A stretch of 64,000 bases of DNA from Sphingomonas citricola. Lineage in GTDB: Bacteria > Pseudomonadota > Alphaproteobacteria > Sphingomonadales > Sphingomonadaceae. Each line of letters starts with the position of its first letter. Position 1 is the first letter of the stretch. Both the position numbers and the translations under genes were made by a program. The DNA is taken from positions 434,001-498,000 of the forward strand of contig NZ_JAHXZM010000001.1 in the NCBI RefSeq assembly GCF_019429535.1, written 5' to 3'. The notes below the pieces were generated by a model. That model was given only the letters and a program-made list of their open reading frames with translations, had not been told where the DNA came from and made no database searches. This document shows positions 31,739 to 40,149 of this stretch, piece after piece.

Positions 31739-32962
31739 TTACGACCAGCTGGGCACGGCGCGAAGGATCGCGGCCGCCGCGGCGAGCCCGGTGTCGCGCG
31801 CACCATGCGCGGTCGAGAAATCGTGCGGCGAACATGCCTCGCCCGCGAAGAAGAGGCGATCCTCGACCGGGCGGGCGAGGACCGCGCGCTCGCCGGCGTG
31901 ACCGACGCGCGCGTGCGAGTAGCTGCCCTCGATCCACGCTTCGTGCCGCCAGCGCGTCGTCGTGATCGGACGCAGGCGCGCGCGCCAGTCGCTGCCGAGC
32001 AGTGCGACCAGTTCGTCGATCGCGAAAGCGGCGGCGTCGCCCCCCTCCAGCATGTCGGCGCAGTCGCCGCCGAAGAAGCTTTCCACCACCGGCCAGCCGA
32101 AGGGTGACAGGCGGTGGCTGGCGGTGCAAGCGGTGTGCGGGTTGCCGATGAGGTGCGCGTCGTGCGGCCAGTGCGCGCCGGTGACCGCGAGGAACGCCTT
32201 GTCGGCGACGCCGAGCGGGAGTGCGGCGGCGGCGGCGTGCTTGTCGGGCAGCGCGGGGGTGAACGACAGCCGCTCATCGGCGAGGATGCTGTTCGGCACC
32301 GCGACGATGACCGCGCGCGCGGTGATCGTGCCGGCATCGGTCGTGACGCGCAGCAGGTTGCCAGTGTGGTCGATGTGCCGCGCGACGACGTTGGTGCGCA
32401 CGGTCAGCCCAGCGGCGTGATGCGCGACCAGCGTGCCATAGCCCTCGCGCACCGCCCAATTGTCGTCGGTCGCGGCGTCCTCGTAGGCGAGCCAGTCGTG
32501 GAGCGACACGTCGGACAGGTTCGCGCCGTTGACGTAGCCCGAGATCGCATCGAGCATCGGGCGCCAGCGATCGTCGGGTGCGACGAAGGCGGAGAGCGGC
32601 TGGTCGGGTCCGTCGGCGGCGGCACGCGCGCGCGCTTCCCACGCGTCCCACGCGCGACCGAACGCGGCTTGCTCGTCGGCAGAATAGCCGAGGTCGCGCC
32701 ACTGCTCGCTCCAGTTGGCGGTGTCGGTCGCGATCGTGAAGCCCGCCGCGCGCGCCACGTCGGTCCAGCTGTTGCGCCGCGCCGAATGGAGCCAGCCGCA
32801 GCCGAGGTCGAGTGCGGCGTCGCCGTGGTGGATCGTGCGGGCGCGACCGCCGACGCGATCGCGTGCCTCGATCAACAGCGTGTCGACGCCCGCGTCATGC
32901 AGCGCGCGTGCCGCCGCGATCCCCGCCGCGCCCGCGCCGATGACGAGGACGTCGGGGTTCAT
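31739..32962 (-). CDS. FAD-dependent amine oxidase-like protein
   Basis: Flavin amine oxidase-family protein of 407 residues. The N-terminal FAD motif is VLVIGAGAAGIAAARAL, the second block is EARDRVGGRA, and the C-terminal FAD-binding block is RLFFAGEACS. Substrate unknown; possible polyamine, amino acid or carotenoid-type substrates. The ATG at 32962 overlaps the stop of the upstream membrane protein gene (ATGA). Confidence 0.9.
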   Translation of the reverse strand: MNPDVLVIGAGAAGIAAARALHDAGVDTLLIEARDRVGGRARTIHHGDAALDLGCGWLHSARRNSWTDVARAAGFTIATDTANWSEQWRDLGYSADEQAAFGRAWDAWEARARAAADGPDQPLSAFVAPDDRWRPMLDAISGYVNGANLSDVSLHDWLAYEDAATDDNWAVREGYGTLVAHHAAGLTVRTNVVARHIDHTGNLLRVTTDAGTITARAVIVAVPNSILADERLSFTPALPDKHAAAAALPLGVADKAFLAVTGAHWPHDAHLIGNPHTACTASHRLSPFGWPVVESFFGGDCADMLEGGDAAAFAIDELVALLGSDWRARLRPITTTRWRHEAWIEGSYSHARVGHAGERAVLARPVEDRLFFAGEACSPHDFSTAHGARDTGLAAAAAILRAVPSWS

Positions 32963-33738
32963 CGAAACGACGGAACGGGGAGCGGCTGATCGTCGGCGAA
33001 CAGCGACACCTGCTTGCGCTCCGCGGCATCGCGCGCGGCGACGTATTTCGACGCGGTCATCGTCAGCGCGAGGAAGCCGACCGTGATCGCATCGAGCGCG
33101 AGCATCGCCCAGACGAGTGCCGCGGGTCGCCCGATCGCGCCGAGCCCGAAGGCGTAGTGGAGCGCCATCAGTGGGATCACGCCCGCGAGCAGGTAACCGA
33201 CCGCGCGCCAGAAGCTGCCCGCCATCACCGCGCACGACGGCAGCGGGCCGAGGCTCGCGTTGCCGATCGGCCAGGCGACGAACCACGCGGTCAGGTAAAT
33301 GCCGAGCACCGATTGCGCGACCGCGAGCCCGGCGGTGACGAACGACGCGGCGCGTCCGTCCAATCCCAGTAGCGTACCGAGCGAGGGTCCGAACAGCATC
33401 GCATATTGAACGCTGCCCGCGATCGCGAACTGAACTGCGAACAGCCCGAGCGCGCGCGCGTCGAAGGCGAGCGTGCGGCGCAGGTCGCCGCCGAACGCGA
33501 GATAGCGCGTGAACCAGTAGCCCGGCAGCAGCAGCGCGAGCGTCTTGGCGAAACCGAACGCCATTCGCGTCGGGTCGTTCGCGACAGCACGCGCGGCGTC
33601 GCGGCTGACGTAGAGGCCCGACTGGATTTCGGCGATGTGCTGCGCGAACTCGACGAGCACCGGCACCAGAAACAGGAGCGGCGCCGCCCGCGCGAACCGG
33701 ACGGCGCCGCCGTACATCTGCTTGATCGTTGGCCACAT
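32959..33738 (-). CDS. Polytopic membrane protein of unknown function
   Basis: A 259-residue protein with about six hydrophobic segments (for example PLLFLVPVLVEFAQHI, GLFAVQFAIAGSVQYAMLF, LVWAMLALDAITVGFLAL) and short polar ends. It is coupled to the amine oxidase by a 4-nt overlap, so the two probably act together. No family motif recognised. Confidence 0.8.
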   Translation of the reverse strand: MWPTIKQMYGGAVRFARAAPLLFLVPVLVEFAQHIAEIQSGLYVSRDAARAVANDPTRMAFGFAKTLALLLPGYWFTRYLAFGGDLRRTLAFDARALGLFAVQFAIAGSVQYAMLFGPSLGTLLGLDGRAASFVTAGLAVAQSVLGIYLTAWFVAWPIGNASLGPLPSCAVMAGSFWRAVGYLLAGVIPLMALHYAFGLGAIGRPAALVWAMLALDAITVGFLALTMTASKYVAARDAAERKQVSLFADDQPLPVPSFR

Positions 33739-33785
33739 GGTTCAATTCCCCCCGGAGGAGAGAAGACCGGGTGGCCGGCGATCCG

Positions 33786-34688
33786 TCAAGCGGTCAGCAG
33801 TCGCTTCTCGCCCGCCAGCCGCATCATCGCGCGCTGCAGTTTCTCGAACGCGCGCACCTCTATCTGGCGGACGCGCTCGCGGCTGACGCCGTAGACCTGG
33901 CTCAATTCCTCGAGCGTCTTGGGATCGTCGGTCAGGCGACGCTCGGTCAAGATGTGCTTCTCGCGGTCGTTCAGGTCATCCATCGCGTTGACCAGCATAT
34001 CGTGGCGGACGTCCGCCTCCTGCTGATCGGCGACGACCTTGTCCTGCAGGGGCGCGTCGTCCTGCAGCCAGTCCTGCCACTGACCCTCGCCGTCCTCGCG
34101 CATCGAGACGTTGAGCGAGGTGTCGCCGCCCATCGCCATGCGGCGGTTCATGCTGACGACGTCGGCCTCGGTCACGCCCAGATCGGTCGCGATCTTCTGC
34201 ACGTTCTCGGGGCTGAGATCGCCGTCCTCGAACGCGTCGAGCCGCGCCTTCATCCTGCGCAGATTGAAGAACAGCTTCTTCTGCGCGGCGGTGGTGCCCA
34301 TCTTTACGAGGCTCCACGAGCGCAGGATGTACTCCTGGATTGAGGCCCGAATCCACCACATTGCGTACGTGGCCAAGCGGAAGCCGCGATCGGGCTCGAA
34401 CTTCTTCACGCCCTGCATCAGCCCGATATTGCCTTCCGAGATTAACTCGGAGGTCGGCAGGCCGTAGCCGCGATAGCCCATCGCGATCTTGGCAACCAGA
34501 CGCAGGTGGCTGGTCACGAGCTGCGCGGCGGCATCGGTGTCGCCGTGTTCCTGGAACCGTTTGGCGAGCATGAATTCCTGCTCGGGCGCGAGAATCGGAA
34601 ATTTCTTGATCTCGGACAGGTAGCGGTTGAGGCTCTGCTCGCCGCCGAGCGCCGGGATCGTCGCCGGGACGTTGCTGCCTTTTGCCAT
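33786..34688 (-). CDS. rpoH: RNA polymerase heat-shock sigma factor 32
   Basis: Sigma-70-family factor of 300 residues. Region 2 has SHLRLVAKIAMGYRGYGLP and FRLATYAMWWIRASIQEYIL. The RpoH box QKKLFFNLRR follows. Region 4 is DDPKTLEELSQVYGVSRERV. The ATG at 34688 is correct for the family; the longer reading to 34820 is not. Alphaproteobacteria often carry two rpoH genes; only this one is in the window. Confidence 0.96.
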   Translation of the reverse strand: MAKGSNVPATIPALGGEQSLNRYLSEIKKFPILAPEQEFMLAKRFQEHGDTDAAAQLVTSHLRLVAKIAMGYRGYGLPTSELISEGNIGLMQGVKKFEPDRGFRLATYAMWWIRASIQEYILRSWSLVKMGTTAAQKKLFFNLRRMKARLDAFEDGDLSPENVQKIATDLGVTEADVVSMNRRMAMGGDTSLNVSMREDGEGQWQDWLQDDAPLQDKVVADQQEADVRHDMLVNAMDDLNDREKHILTERRLTDDPKTLEELSQVYGVSRERVRQIEVRAFEKLQRAMMRLAGEKRLLTA

Positions 34689-34764
34689 GATCCTTACGTC
34701 TCCCTTTCCTCGCGGAGAACGCGTCGACGCTGTCCCATTGCGGTGCAGCACGCGCCGTCCGATC

Positions 34765-35712
34765 CTATACGTCAAGCCGCCTGAACAGTTCCTGCATGTC
34801 GGCGGGCATCGGGCTGTCAAACGCCATCCTGGCGGTTGAAATCGGGTGAACGAACCCCAGCCGGGTCGCGTGGAGCGCCTGCCGGCGGAAATTCAACGTG
34901 TCGAGCACGCCCTTGTGAGCCTGCTTTGTTCTACCATAAACCGGGTCGCCGAGCAACGAATGGCCGAGCGACGCCATATGGACGCGGACCTGATGCGTGC
35001 GGCCGGTTTCGAGCCGGCATTCGACCATCGCCGCTTCGCGCAGTGGGTGAAGCGTGCGGTAATGCGTCACCGCGCGCTTTCCGCCGGCGACGATCGCGAC
35101 CTTCTTGCGGTTCTGCGGGCTGCGCGCGAGCGGCGCGTCGACGCTGCCCGCGGCGGGCATCGGGCGGCCGCCGACGATCGCGTGGTAGCGGCGGTCGATC
35201 GAATGCGCGGCGAACTGTTTCGCCAGCCCCTCGTGCGCGCGGTCGGTCTTGGCCGCGACCATCAGCCCCGACGTGTCCTTGTCGATGCGGTGGACGATGC
35301 CGGGCCGCGCGACCCCGCCGATCCCCGACAGGCTGCCGCCGCAATGGTGGAGCAGCGCGTTGACGAGCGTACCGTCGAGATTGCCCGCGGCAGGATGGAC
35401 GACGAGCCCGGCGGGTTTGTCGACGACGATCAAATGTTCGTCCTCGTAAGCCACGACGAGCGGGATGTCCTGCGCTTCGTTGTGCGCGGGCGCGGGCGCG
35501 GGGACCGCGACGCTGAACCGCTCGCCACCACGCGACTTGCGCGCAGGGTCGCGTACCAGTGCATTGCCCTGCGACACCTGCCCGGCGTTGATCAGCACCT
35601 TCAGCCGCTCGCGCGACAGGGTCGGCACCGCGTCCGCCAGCGCACGATCGAGCCGCCAGCCATCGGCCCCGGGTGCGATCGTCGCTTCGATGATGGAAAC
35701 CCCCCGGTCCAT
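34765..35712 (-). CDS. rluD: 23S rRNA pseudouridine synthase, RluA family
   Basis: RluA-family pseudouridine synthase of 315 residues. An N-terminal S4 RNA-binding domain (ADAVPTLSRERLKVLI) precedes the catalytic motif HRIDKDTSGLMV with the active Asp and the later RTHQVRVHMASLGH block. Length and S4 domain fit RluD best. The start codon is only 12 nt from the divergent JAMM gene start. Confidence 0.92.
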   Translation of the reverse strand: MDRGVSIIEATIAPGADGWRLDRALADAVPTLSRERLKVLINAGQVSQGNALVRDPARKSRGGERFSVAVPAPAPAHNEAQDIPLVVAYEDEHLIVVDKPAGLVVHPAAGNLDGTLVNALLHHCGGSLSGIGGVARPGIVHRIDKDTSGLMVAAKTDRAHEGLAKQFAAHSIDRRYHAIVGGRPMPAAGSVDAPLARSPQNRKKVAIVAGGKRAVTHYRTLHPLREAAMVECRLETGRTHQVRVHMASLGHSLLGDPVYGRTKQAHKGVLDTLNFRRQALHATRLGFVHPISTARMAFDSPMPADMQELFRRLDV

Positions 35713-35724
35713 GCTGCGTCCTAG

Positions 35725-36147
35725 ATGGCGATGAGCGTCGACATTTCAATTACGGATCGGCAACGAATTCTCGACCACGCGGGGTCGTCGCCGGACGAGA
35801 TCTGCGGCCTGCTGCTCGGCGAGGGCGACCGCATCGTGGCGGTGCAGTCGTGCGCCAACGTCAGCGCGGCACCCGCGACGCGCTTCGAGCTCGACCCGGC
35901 GGCGCTGATCGCGGCGTGGCGCGCGGCGCGGCGCGGCGGGCCGCGGGTGATCGGGCATTATCATTCGCACCCGAGCGGCGACCCGCGCCCCTCGGCGACC
36001 GACGCGGCCGAGGCTGCGGCGGATGGCGCGATCTGGATCATCGTCGGCGACGATGTGATGACCGCGTGGCGCGCGGTCGAGCACGGGGCAGTCCACGGTC
36101 GGTTCGATCCGGTCGCGATCGCGATCGTGCCCGATCCCAGCCCCTGA
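35725..36147 (+). CDS. Standalone JAMM/MPN-domain metalloprotease-like protein
   Basis: A 140-residue protein consisting only of a JAMM domain. The conserved glutamate is in SPDEICGLLLGE. The zinc motif H-x-H-x7-S-x2-D is exact in HSHPSGDPRPSATD. Bacterial JAMM proteins cleave ubiquitin-like or sulfur-carrier tails or isopeptides; no ubiquitin-like, ThiS or MoaD gene is adjacent. An ATG at 35731 is an alternative start. Confidence 0.9.
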   Translation: MAMSVDISITDRQRILDHAGSSPDEICGLLLGEGDRIVAVQSCANVSAAPATRFELDPAALIAAWRAARRGGPRVIGHYHSHPSGDPRPSATDAAEAAADGAIWIIVGDDVMTAWRAVEHGAVHGRFDPVAIAIVPDPSP

Positions 36148-36155
36148 TTTCGGGC

Positions 36156-36182
36156 GCATGGTTGACGCGCGGCTAACCATGC
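36156..36182. promoter_or_regulatory. Inverted repeat upstream of chpT
   Basis: GCATGGTT and AACCATGC are perfect 8-bp arms with an 11-bp spacer, 66-92 bp before the chpT start. The geometry suits a dimeric regulator about two helical turns apart. It could also be a terminator-less hairpin after the JAMM gene. Confidence 0.4.
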
Positions 36183-36247
36183 TTGCGCGACGATAGCCGA
36201 GCCGCCACAACACCGCATCGGTTCCGCGTACCCTTCAAGGATGATCC

Positions 36248-36895
36248 ATGGCCATCAGTCCGGTCGATTTCGCCAGCCTGCTCTGTTCGCGGCTGTGCCA
36301 CGACCTGCTCTCGCCGGTGGGTGCGCTCAACAACGGGCTCGAGCTGCTTGCCGACGAAACCGACCCGGCGATGCGCGCGCGGTGCATGGACCTGCTGAGC
36401 GAAAGCGCGCGGGTGTCGGCGAACAAGCTGAAGTTCTTTCGGCTCGCCTTCGGTGCGGCGGGCGGCTTTGGCGAGCGCGTCGACACGCGCGAGGCGCAGG
36501 CGGCGATCGAGGGGCTGCTCGGCGACAACAAGCGGCTGACGCTCGAATGGGTGGTGGAACGCACCGAACTGACCAAATCGGCGATCAAGGTGCTGCTCAA
36601 CCTGTCGATGATCGCGGGCGACGCGCTGTTGCGCGGCGGGCGGCTGACAATCGGTGCGGAGGACGCCGACGGGCTGACCGAGATCGTGCTGCGCGCGGAG
36701 GGGCCGCGCGTCGTGCTCGACCCCGAATTGCGCGCGACGCTGGTCAACGGCGCCGCCGACGACGCGGTCACCCCGCGCGCGGCCGCGGCCTATATGGTGC
36801 ACGCGATCGCGCGCGAGGCGGGCGGGTCGGTGCTGGTGAGCGAGGGTGAGGACGGGTCGATCATGTTCGGGGCGACACTGCCGTCGGGCGGCTGA
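36248..36895 (+). CDS. chpT: Histidine phosphotransferase ChpT
   Basis: Histidine phosphotransferase of 215 residues that passes phosphate from CckA to CtrA and CpdR in alphaproteobacterial cell-cycle control. The phosphorylated histidine is His18 in SRLCHDLLSPVGALNNGLE. The rest is a pseudo-ATPase domain lacking nucleotide-binding boxes, as in the family. It is immediately upstream of the chemotaxis cluster. Confidence 0.93.
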   Translation: MAISPVDFASLLCSRLCHDLLSPVGALNNGLELLADETDPAMRARCMDLLSESARVSANKLKFFRLAFGAAGGFGERVDTREAQAAIEGLLGDNKRLTLEWVVERTELTKSAIKVLLNLSMIAGDALLRGGRLTIGAEDADGLTEIVLRAEGPRVVLDPELRATLVNGAADDAVTPRAAAAYMVHAIAREAGGSVLVSEGEDGSIMFGATLPSGG

Positions 36896-36965
36896 ACGCG
36901 GCGCCGGCTCCTAATCCGGTCTTAACCTAATGGTGCCATGCGGGGTCCGGTAACATCGAGGCCGC

Positions 36966-39266
36966 ATGGACGATCTGCTGCAGGAATTCATTGCCGAAAC
37001 GCGCGAGACGCTCGAGGCGCTCTCGGGCGAGATCGTCGGCTGGGAGCGTGATCCGACCGATCGTGCGCGGCTCGACGCGATCTTCCGCTTCGTCCACACG
37101 ATCAAGGGAAGCTGCGGCTTCCTCGACCTGCCGCGGCTCGCGCGGCTCAGCCACGCGGCCGAGGACGTGCTGTCGGCGGTGCGCGCGGGCGAGCGTCAGC
37201 CCGATGCGGCGACGGTGTCGGCCATTCTCGCGATCATCGATCGGATCGGTGAACTGGTGGAGGCGATCAATTCGGGCGAATCGCTCGACGACGGCGACGA
37301 GGCCGGGCTGATCGCGATGCTGGAGCGCGGCGCGGAGCCCGCCGCCGCGATCGCCCCCGCCGAGGCGGCGCCCGCCCACGCATTTACCGCGCCGGCGTCA
37401 GCTGCGCCGGCGTCGCGGGGAGCGAAGCGCAGCGTGCGGCTTTCGGTCGATCTGCTCGACCGCATGATGAGCGGCGTGTCCGACATGGTGCTGGCCCGCA
37501 ACCAGGTCGCGCGGCAGTTGCGCGATACCGGCGACCCGCAGCTGGAGGCGACGCTCGAGCGGTTGTCGATGACGGTCGCCGAACTGCGTGACACGGTGAC
37601 GAGGACGCGGATGCAGCGGATCGATGCGCTGTTCCAGTCGCTGCCGCGGATGGCGCGCGACACGGCGGCGGCGGTCGGCAAATCGGTGTCGCTTGAGATC
37701 GAGGGCGGCGACGTCGAACTTGACCGCGAGATGATCGAGATGCTGCGCGATCCATTGGCGCACATGGTCCGCAACGCGATCGACCACGGGATCGAGGCGC
37801 GCGCCGATCGCGTGTTCGCGGGCAAGCCGGCGCAGGGCACGCTGCGGATCGCGGCGCGGCAGGCGGGCAATCTGATCGTAATCGAGATCGTCGACGACGG
37901 GCAGGGGATCGACGTCGACCGGCTGGTCGAGAAGGTGCTGCGCGCGCGACCCGATCGCGCCGCGGAGATCAATGGGTGGAGCGAAGCGCGCAAGCTAGAC
38001 CTGATTTTCGAGGCGGGGCTGTCGACGCGCGACGAAGCGAGCGAGATTTCGGGCCGCGGCGTCGGGATGGACGTGGTGAAGGCCAATGTCGAACAGATCG
38101 GCGGGCGTATCGCGTTGAAGAACACGCGGGGGCGGGGGCTCGCCGTCACCATCGAGGTGCCACTGACGCTCGCGATCCTGAACGCGGTGATCGTCGAGGC
38201 GGCGGGGACGCGTTTCGCCTTGTCGCGGCAGGTGGTCGAGGAGATCGTCGCGGTCGATGCGCGCACCAGCGGCGCGTTGCGGATCGAGCGCTTCGGCGCG
38301 AACGCGATGGCGGTGGTGCGCGGCCGGCGGATGCCGATGATCGACCTGCCCACGCTGCTCGGCCTCCACGTGCCCGAGACGGTTGCGATGGTGGCGATCG
38401 TCACGCTTCGCGAGGGCGTGTTCGCGCTGGCGCTGAGTGGTGTGGTCGAGACGCAGGAACTGGTGGTGAAACCCGCCGCGCCGGCGGTGATGTCGACGGG
38501 TATCTACGCCGGGCAGATGCTGCCCGACGACGGCGTGCCGATCCTGCTGCTCGACGTTGCGGGGATCGCGCAGCGCGCCGGTTTGCAGTTCGAGCGGCGC
38601 GAGATGCGGCACGAGGAGGAAGCGGCCGTCGAGGCGCCGCGCGCGCTTCTGTTCCGCGACACCGACGGGTGCCGCCGGATGATAGCAGCCGAGGCGGTCA
38701 GCCGGATCGAGCGCGTCGCGCCGGGGGCGGTCACGCGCGCCGGCGATCATTGGTGGGTGACGCGCGAGGCGGCGGCGGTGCCGCTGTGGATCGGGCGGGT
38801 CGACGATCCGTCGCGCGTCGGCACGATCCTGCGCCTCCAGCTCGACGGGCGCGAGCTCGGCTATCCCGTTGTCGAGGCGTGCGAGATCGTCGATCTGCCC
38901 GCCGACCCGGTCGAGGGACCCGAGGGCACGACGGTGGTGATGCTGGGCGACGAACCGACTGAACTGCTCGACATCCTGGCGTTGTTCGACGGCGAGGTGC
39001 GACCGGCGTCGCGCCCGCTATGCCTGCTGCACGGCAGCGAGAGCGGCTGGATGGAGGCGTTCCTGCGTCCGACGATCGAGGCGGCGGGCTATCAGGTCGT
39101 CCGACAGGCGCAACCGGGCACGACGATTACGGTCGCGCTGGCGATGGAGGAAGAGGCGAGCGGAGCGCCCGGACGCGTGATCTGCCTGAGCCGACGCGCG
39201 GGGGCGGGTATCTACCGCGGTGATCGCGCCGCGCTGGTCGCCGCGCTGCAGGAGTATCGGGCATGA
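36966..39266 (+). CDS. cheA: Chemotaxis histidine kinase CheA with a degenerate C-terminal receiver-like domain
   Basis: Protein of 766 residues. P1 Hpt domain with His44 (FVHTIKGSCGF). There is no room for a normal P2 domain before P3 (LLDRMMSGVSDMVLARNQ, about residue 165). P4 ATPase has DPLAHMVRNAIDHGIE, DDGQGID and GRGVGMDVVKANVEQIGG. P5 CheW-like domain follows (VTIEVPLTLAILNAVIVEA), then a second CheW-like stretch. The last ~85 residues align by eye with a receiver (LHGSESGWMEAFLRPTIEAA) but lack the acidic pocket and the phospho-Asp. It overlaps cheW by four bases. Confidence 0.93.
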   Translation: MDDLLQEFIAETRETLEALSGEIVGWERDPTDRARLDAIFRFVHTIKGSCGFLDLPRLARLSHAAEDVLSAVRAGERQPDAATVSAILAIIDRIGELVEAINSGESLDDGDEAGLIAMLERGAEPAAAIAPAEAAPAHAFTAPASAAPASRGAKRSVRLSVDLLDRMMSGVSDMVLARNQVARQLRDTGDPQLEATLERLSMTVAELRDTVTRTRMQRIDALFQSLPRMARDTAAAVGKSVSLEIEGGDVELDREMIEMLRDPLAHMVRNAIDHGIEARADRVFAGKPAQGTLRIAARQAGNLIVIEIVDDGQGIDVDRLVEKVLRARPDRAAEINGWSEARKLDLIFEAGLSTRDEASEISGRGVGMDVVKANVEQIGGRIALKNTRGRGLAVTIEVPLTLAILNAVIVEAAGTRFALSRQVVEEIVAVDARTSGALRIERFGANAMAVVRGRRMPMIDLPTLLGLHVPETVAMVAIVTLREGVFALALSGVVETQELVVKPAAPAVMSTGIYAGQMLPDDGVPILLLDVAGIAQRAGLQFERREMRHEEEAAVEAPRALLFRDTDGCRRMIAAEAVSRIERVAPGAVTRAGDHWWVTREAAAVPLWIGRVDDPSRVGTILRLQLDGRELGYPVVEACEIVDLPADPVEGPEGTTVVMLGDEPTELLDILALFDGEVRPASRPLCLLHGSESGWMEAFLRPTIEAAGYQVVRQAQPGTTITVALAMEEEASGAPGRVICLSRRAGAGIYRGDRAALVAALQEYRA

Positions 39267-39697
39267 GTGACGGCCGCTTGCACCTCGTCGCGCACGTCGG
39301 CGGGCGCGGAATCCTGTTCGATGCATCCGAGGTCGACTCGGTGGTCGATCTGCCCGCGGTCGTGCCAGCACCGGGCGCGCCCGCGACGATCCGCGGGCTC
39401 GCCGCGCTGCGCAGCCGCGTCGCCACCGTGATCGAGACGCACCGCGTGCTCGGCCTGCCATGCGGCGGGGGCGAGCAGGGAGGCGGCACGCGCGGCGTGG
39501 TGACGATGATCGATGGCCACCTGTACGCGGTCGCTGTCGACACGCTCGAGGATGTCGCCGAGCTGGCGGTCTGCCCGGCCCCTGCGGGGATGGCATTGGA
39601 AGGCGGCTGGGCGGCGGTCTGCGGCGTCGCCGAGGGCGACGACGAAACGCTGATGATGCTCGATCTCAGGCGGCTGGTCGAACTCGCCGGCGACTAG
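39263..39697 (+). CDS. cheW: Chemotaxis coupling protein CheW
   Basis: CheW-domain protein of 144 residues (LVAHVGGRGILFDASEVDSV, ATIRGLAALRSRVATVIE, TMIDGHLYAVAVDTLEDVAEL). It couples receptors to CheA. It is coupled to cheA through ATGA. No receptor gene is nearby. Family identity is clear although the sequence is divergent. Confidence 0.88.
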   Translation: MSDGRLHLVAHVGGRGILFDASEVDSVVDLPAVVPAPGAPATIRGLAALRSRVATVIETHRVLGLPCGGGEQGGGTRGVVTMIDGHLYAVAVDTLEDVAELAVCPAPAGMALEGGWAAVCGVAEGDDETLMMLDLRRLVELAGD

Positions 39698-39763
39698 CCG
39701 TTAACGCCACGCTTACGGCTTCGCGGCCAAGGTGCCGCATCAAGATGCGAGTCGAGTAACAGC

Positions 39764-40129
39764 ATGAAAACCTGCCTGATCGTCGACGATTCGAAAGTCA
39801 TCCGCAAGGTGGCGCGCCATATCCTGGAGACGCTCAACTTCGCGGTGGTCGAAGCGGCCGACGGGCGCGAGGCGCTGACGCAGTGTCACGCGCATCACCC
39901 CGATGTCGTGCTGCTCGACTGGAACATGCCGGTGATGAGCGGGATGGAATTCCTGCGTGCGCTGGGCGACGAAACGCTGCCCAAGCGACCCAAAGTCGTG
40001 TTCTGCACGACCGAGAACGGGATGGCGCACATCCGCGCCGCGATCGAGGCGGGCGCGGACGAATATGTGATGAAGCCGTTCGACCGCGAAACGCTGGAAA
40101 GCAAGCTGCAGATCGTCGGCGTCGCCTGA
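39764..40129 (+). CDS. cheY: Response regulator, single receiver domain (CheY-like)
   Basis: A 121-residue receiver domain. The acidic pocket is VDDS (Asp8-Asp9), the phosphoacceptor is Asp52 in VVLLDWNMPVMSG, the Thr switch is in FCTTEN, and the Lys is in VMKPFD. Position between cheW and cheB supports CheY. Confidence 0.93.
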   Translation: MKTCLIVDDSKVIRKVARHILETLNFAVVEAADGREALTQCHAHHPDVVLLDWNMPVMSGMEFLRALGDETLPKRPKVVFCTTENGMAHIRAAIEAGADEYVMKPFDRETLESKLQIVGVA

Positions 40130-40149
40130 CCCGTACCGGGAGCACGATC

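Noticed and set aside
36905..36925. TTAACC near 36921 (and GTTAACG near 39700) as CtrA sites upstream of cheA and cheY
   Set aside because: Only half sites, or with spacing one base off the TTAA-N7-TTAA pattern. Too weak to claim although ChpT is adjacent.
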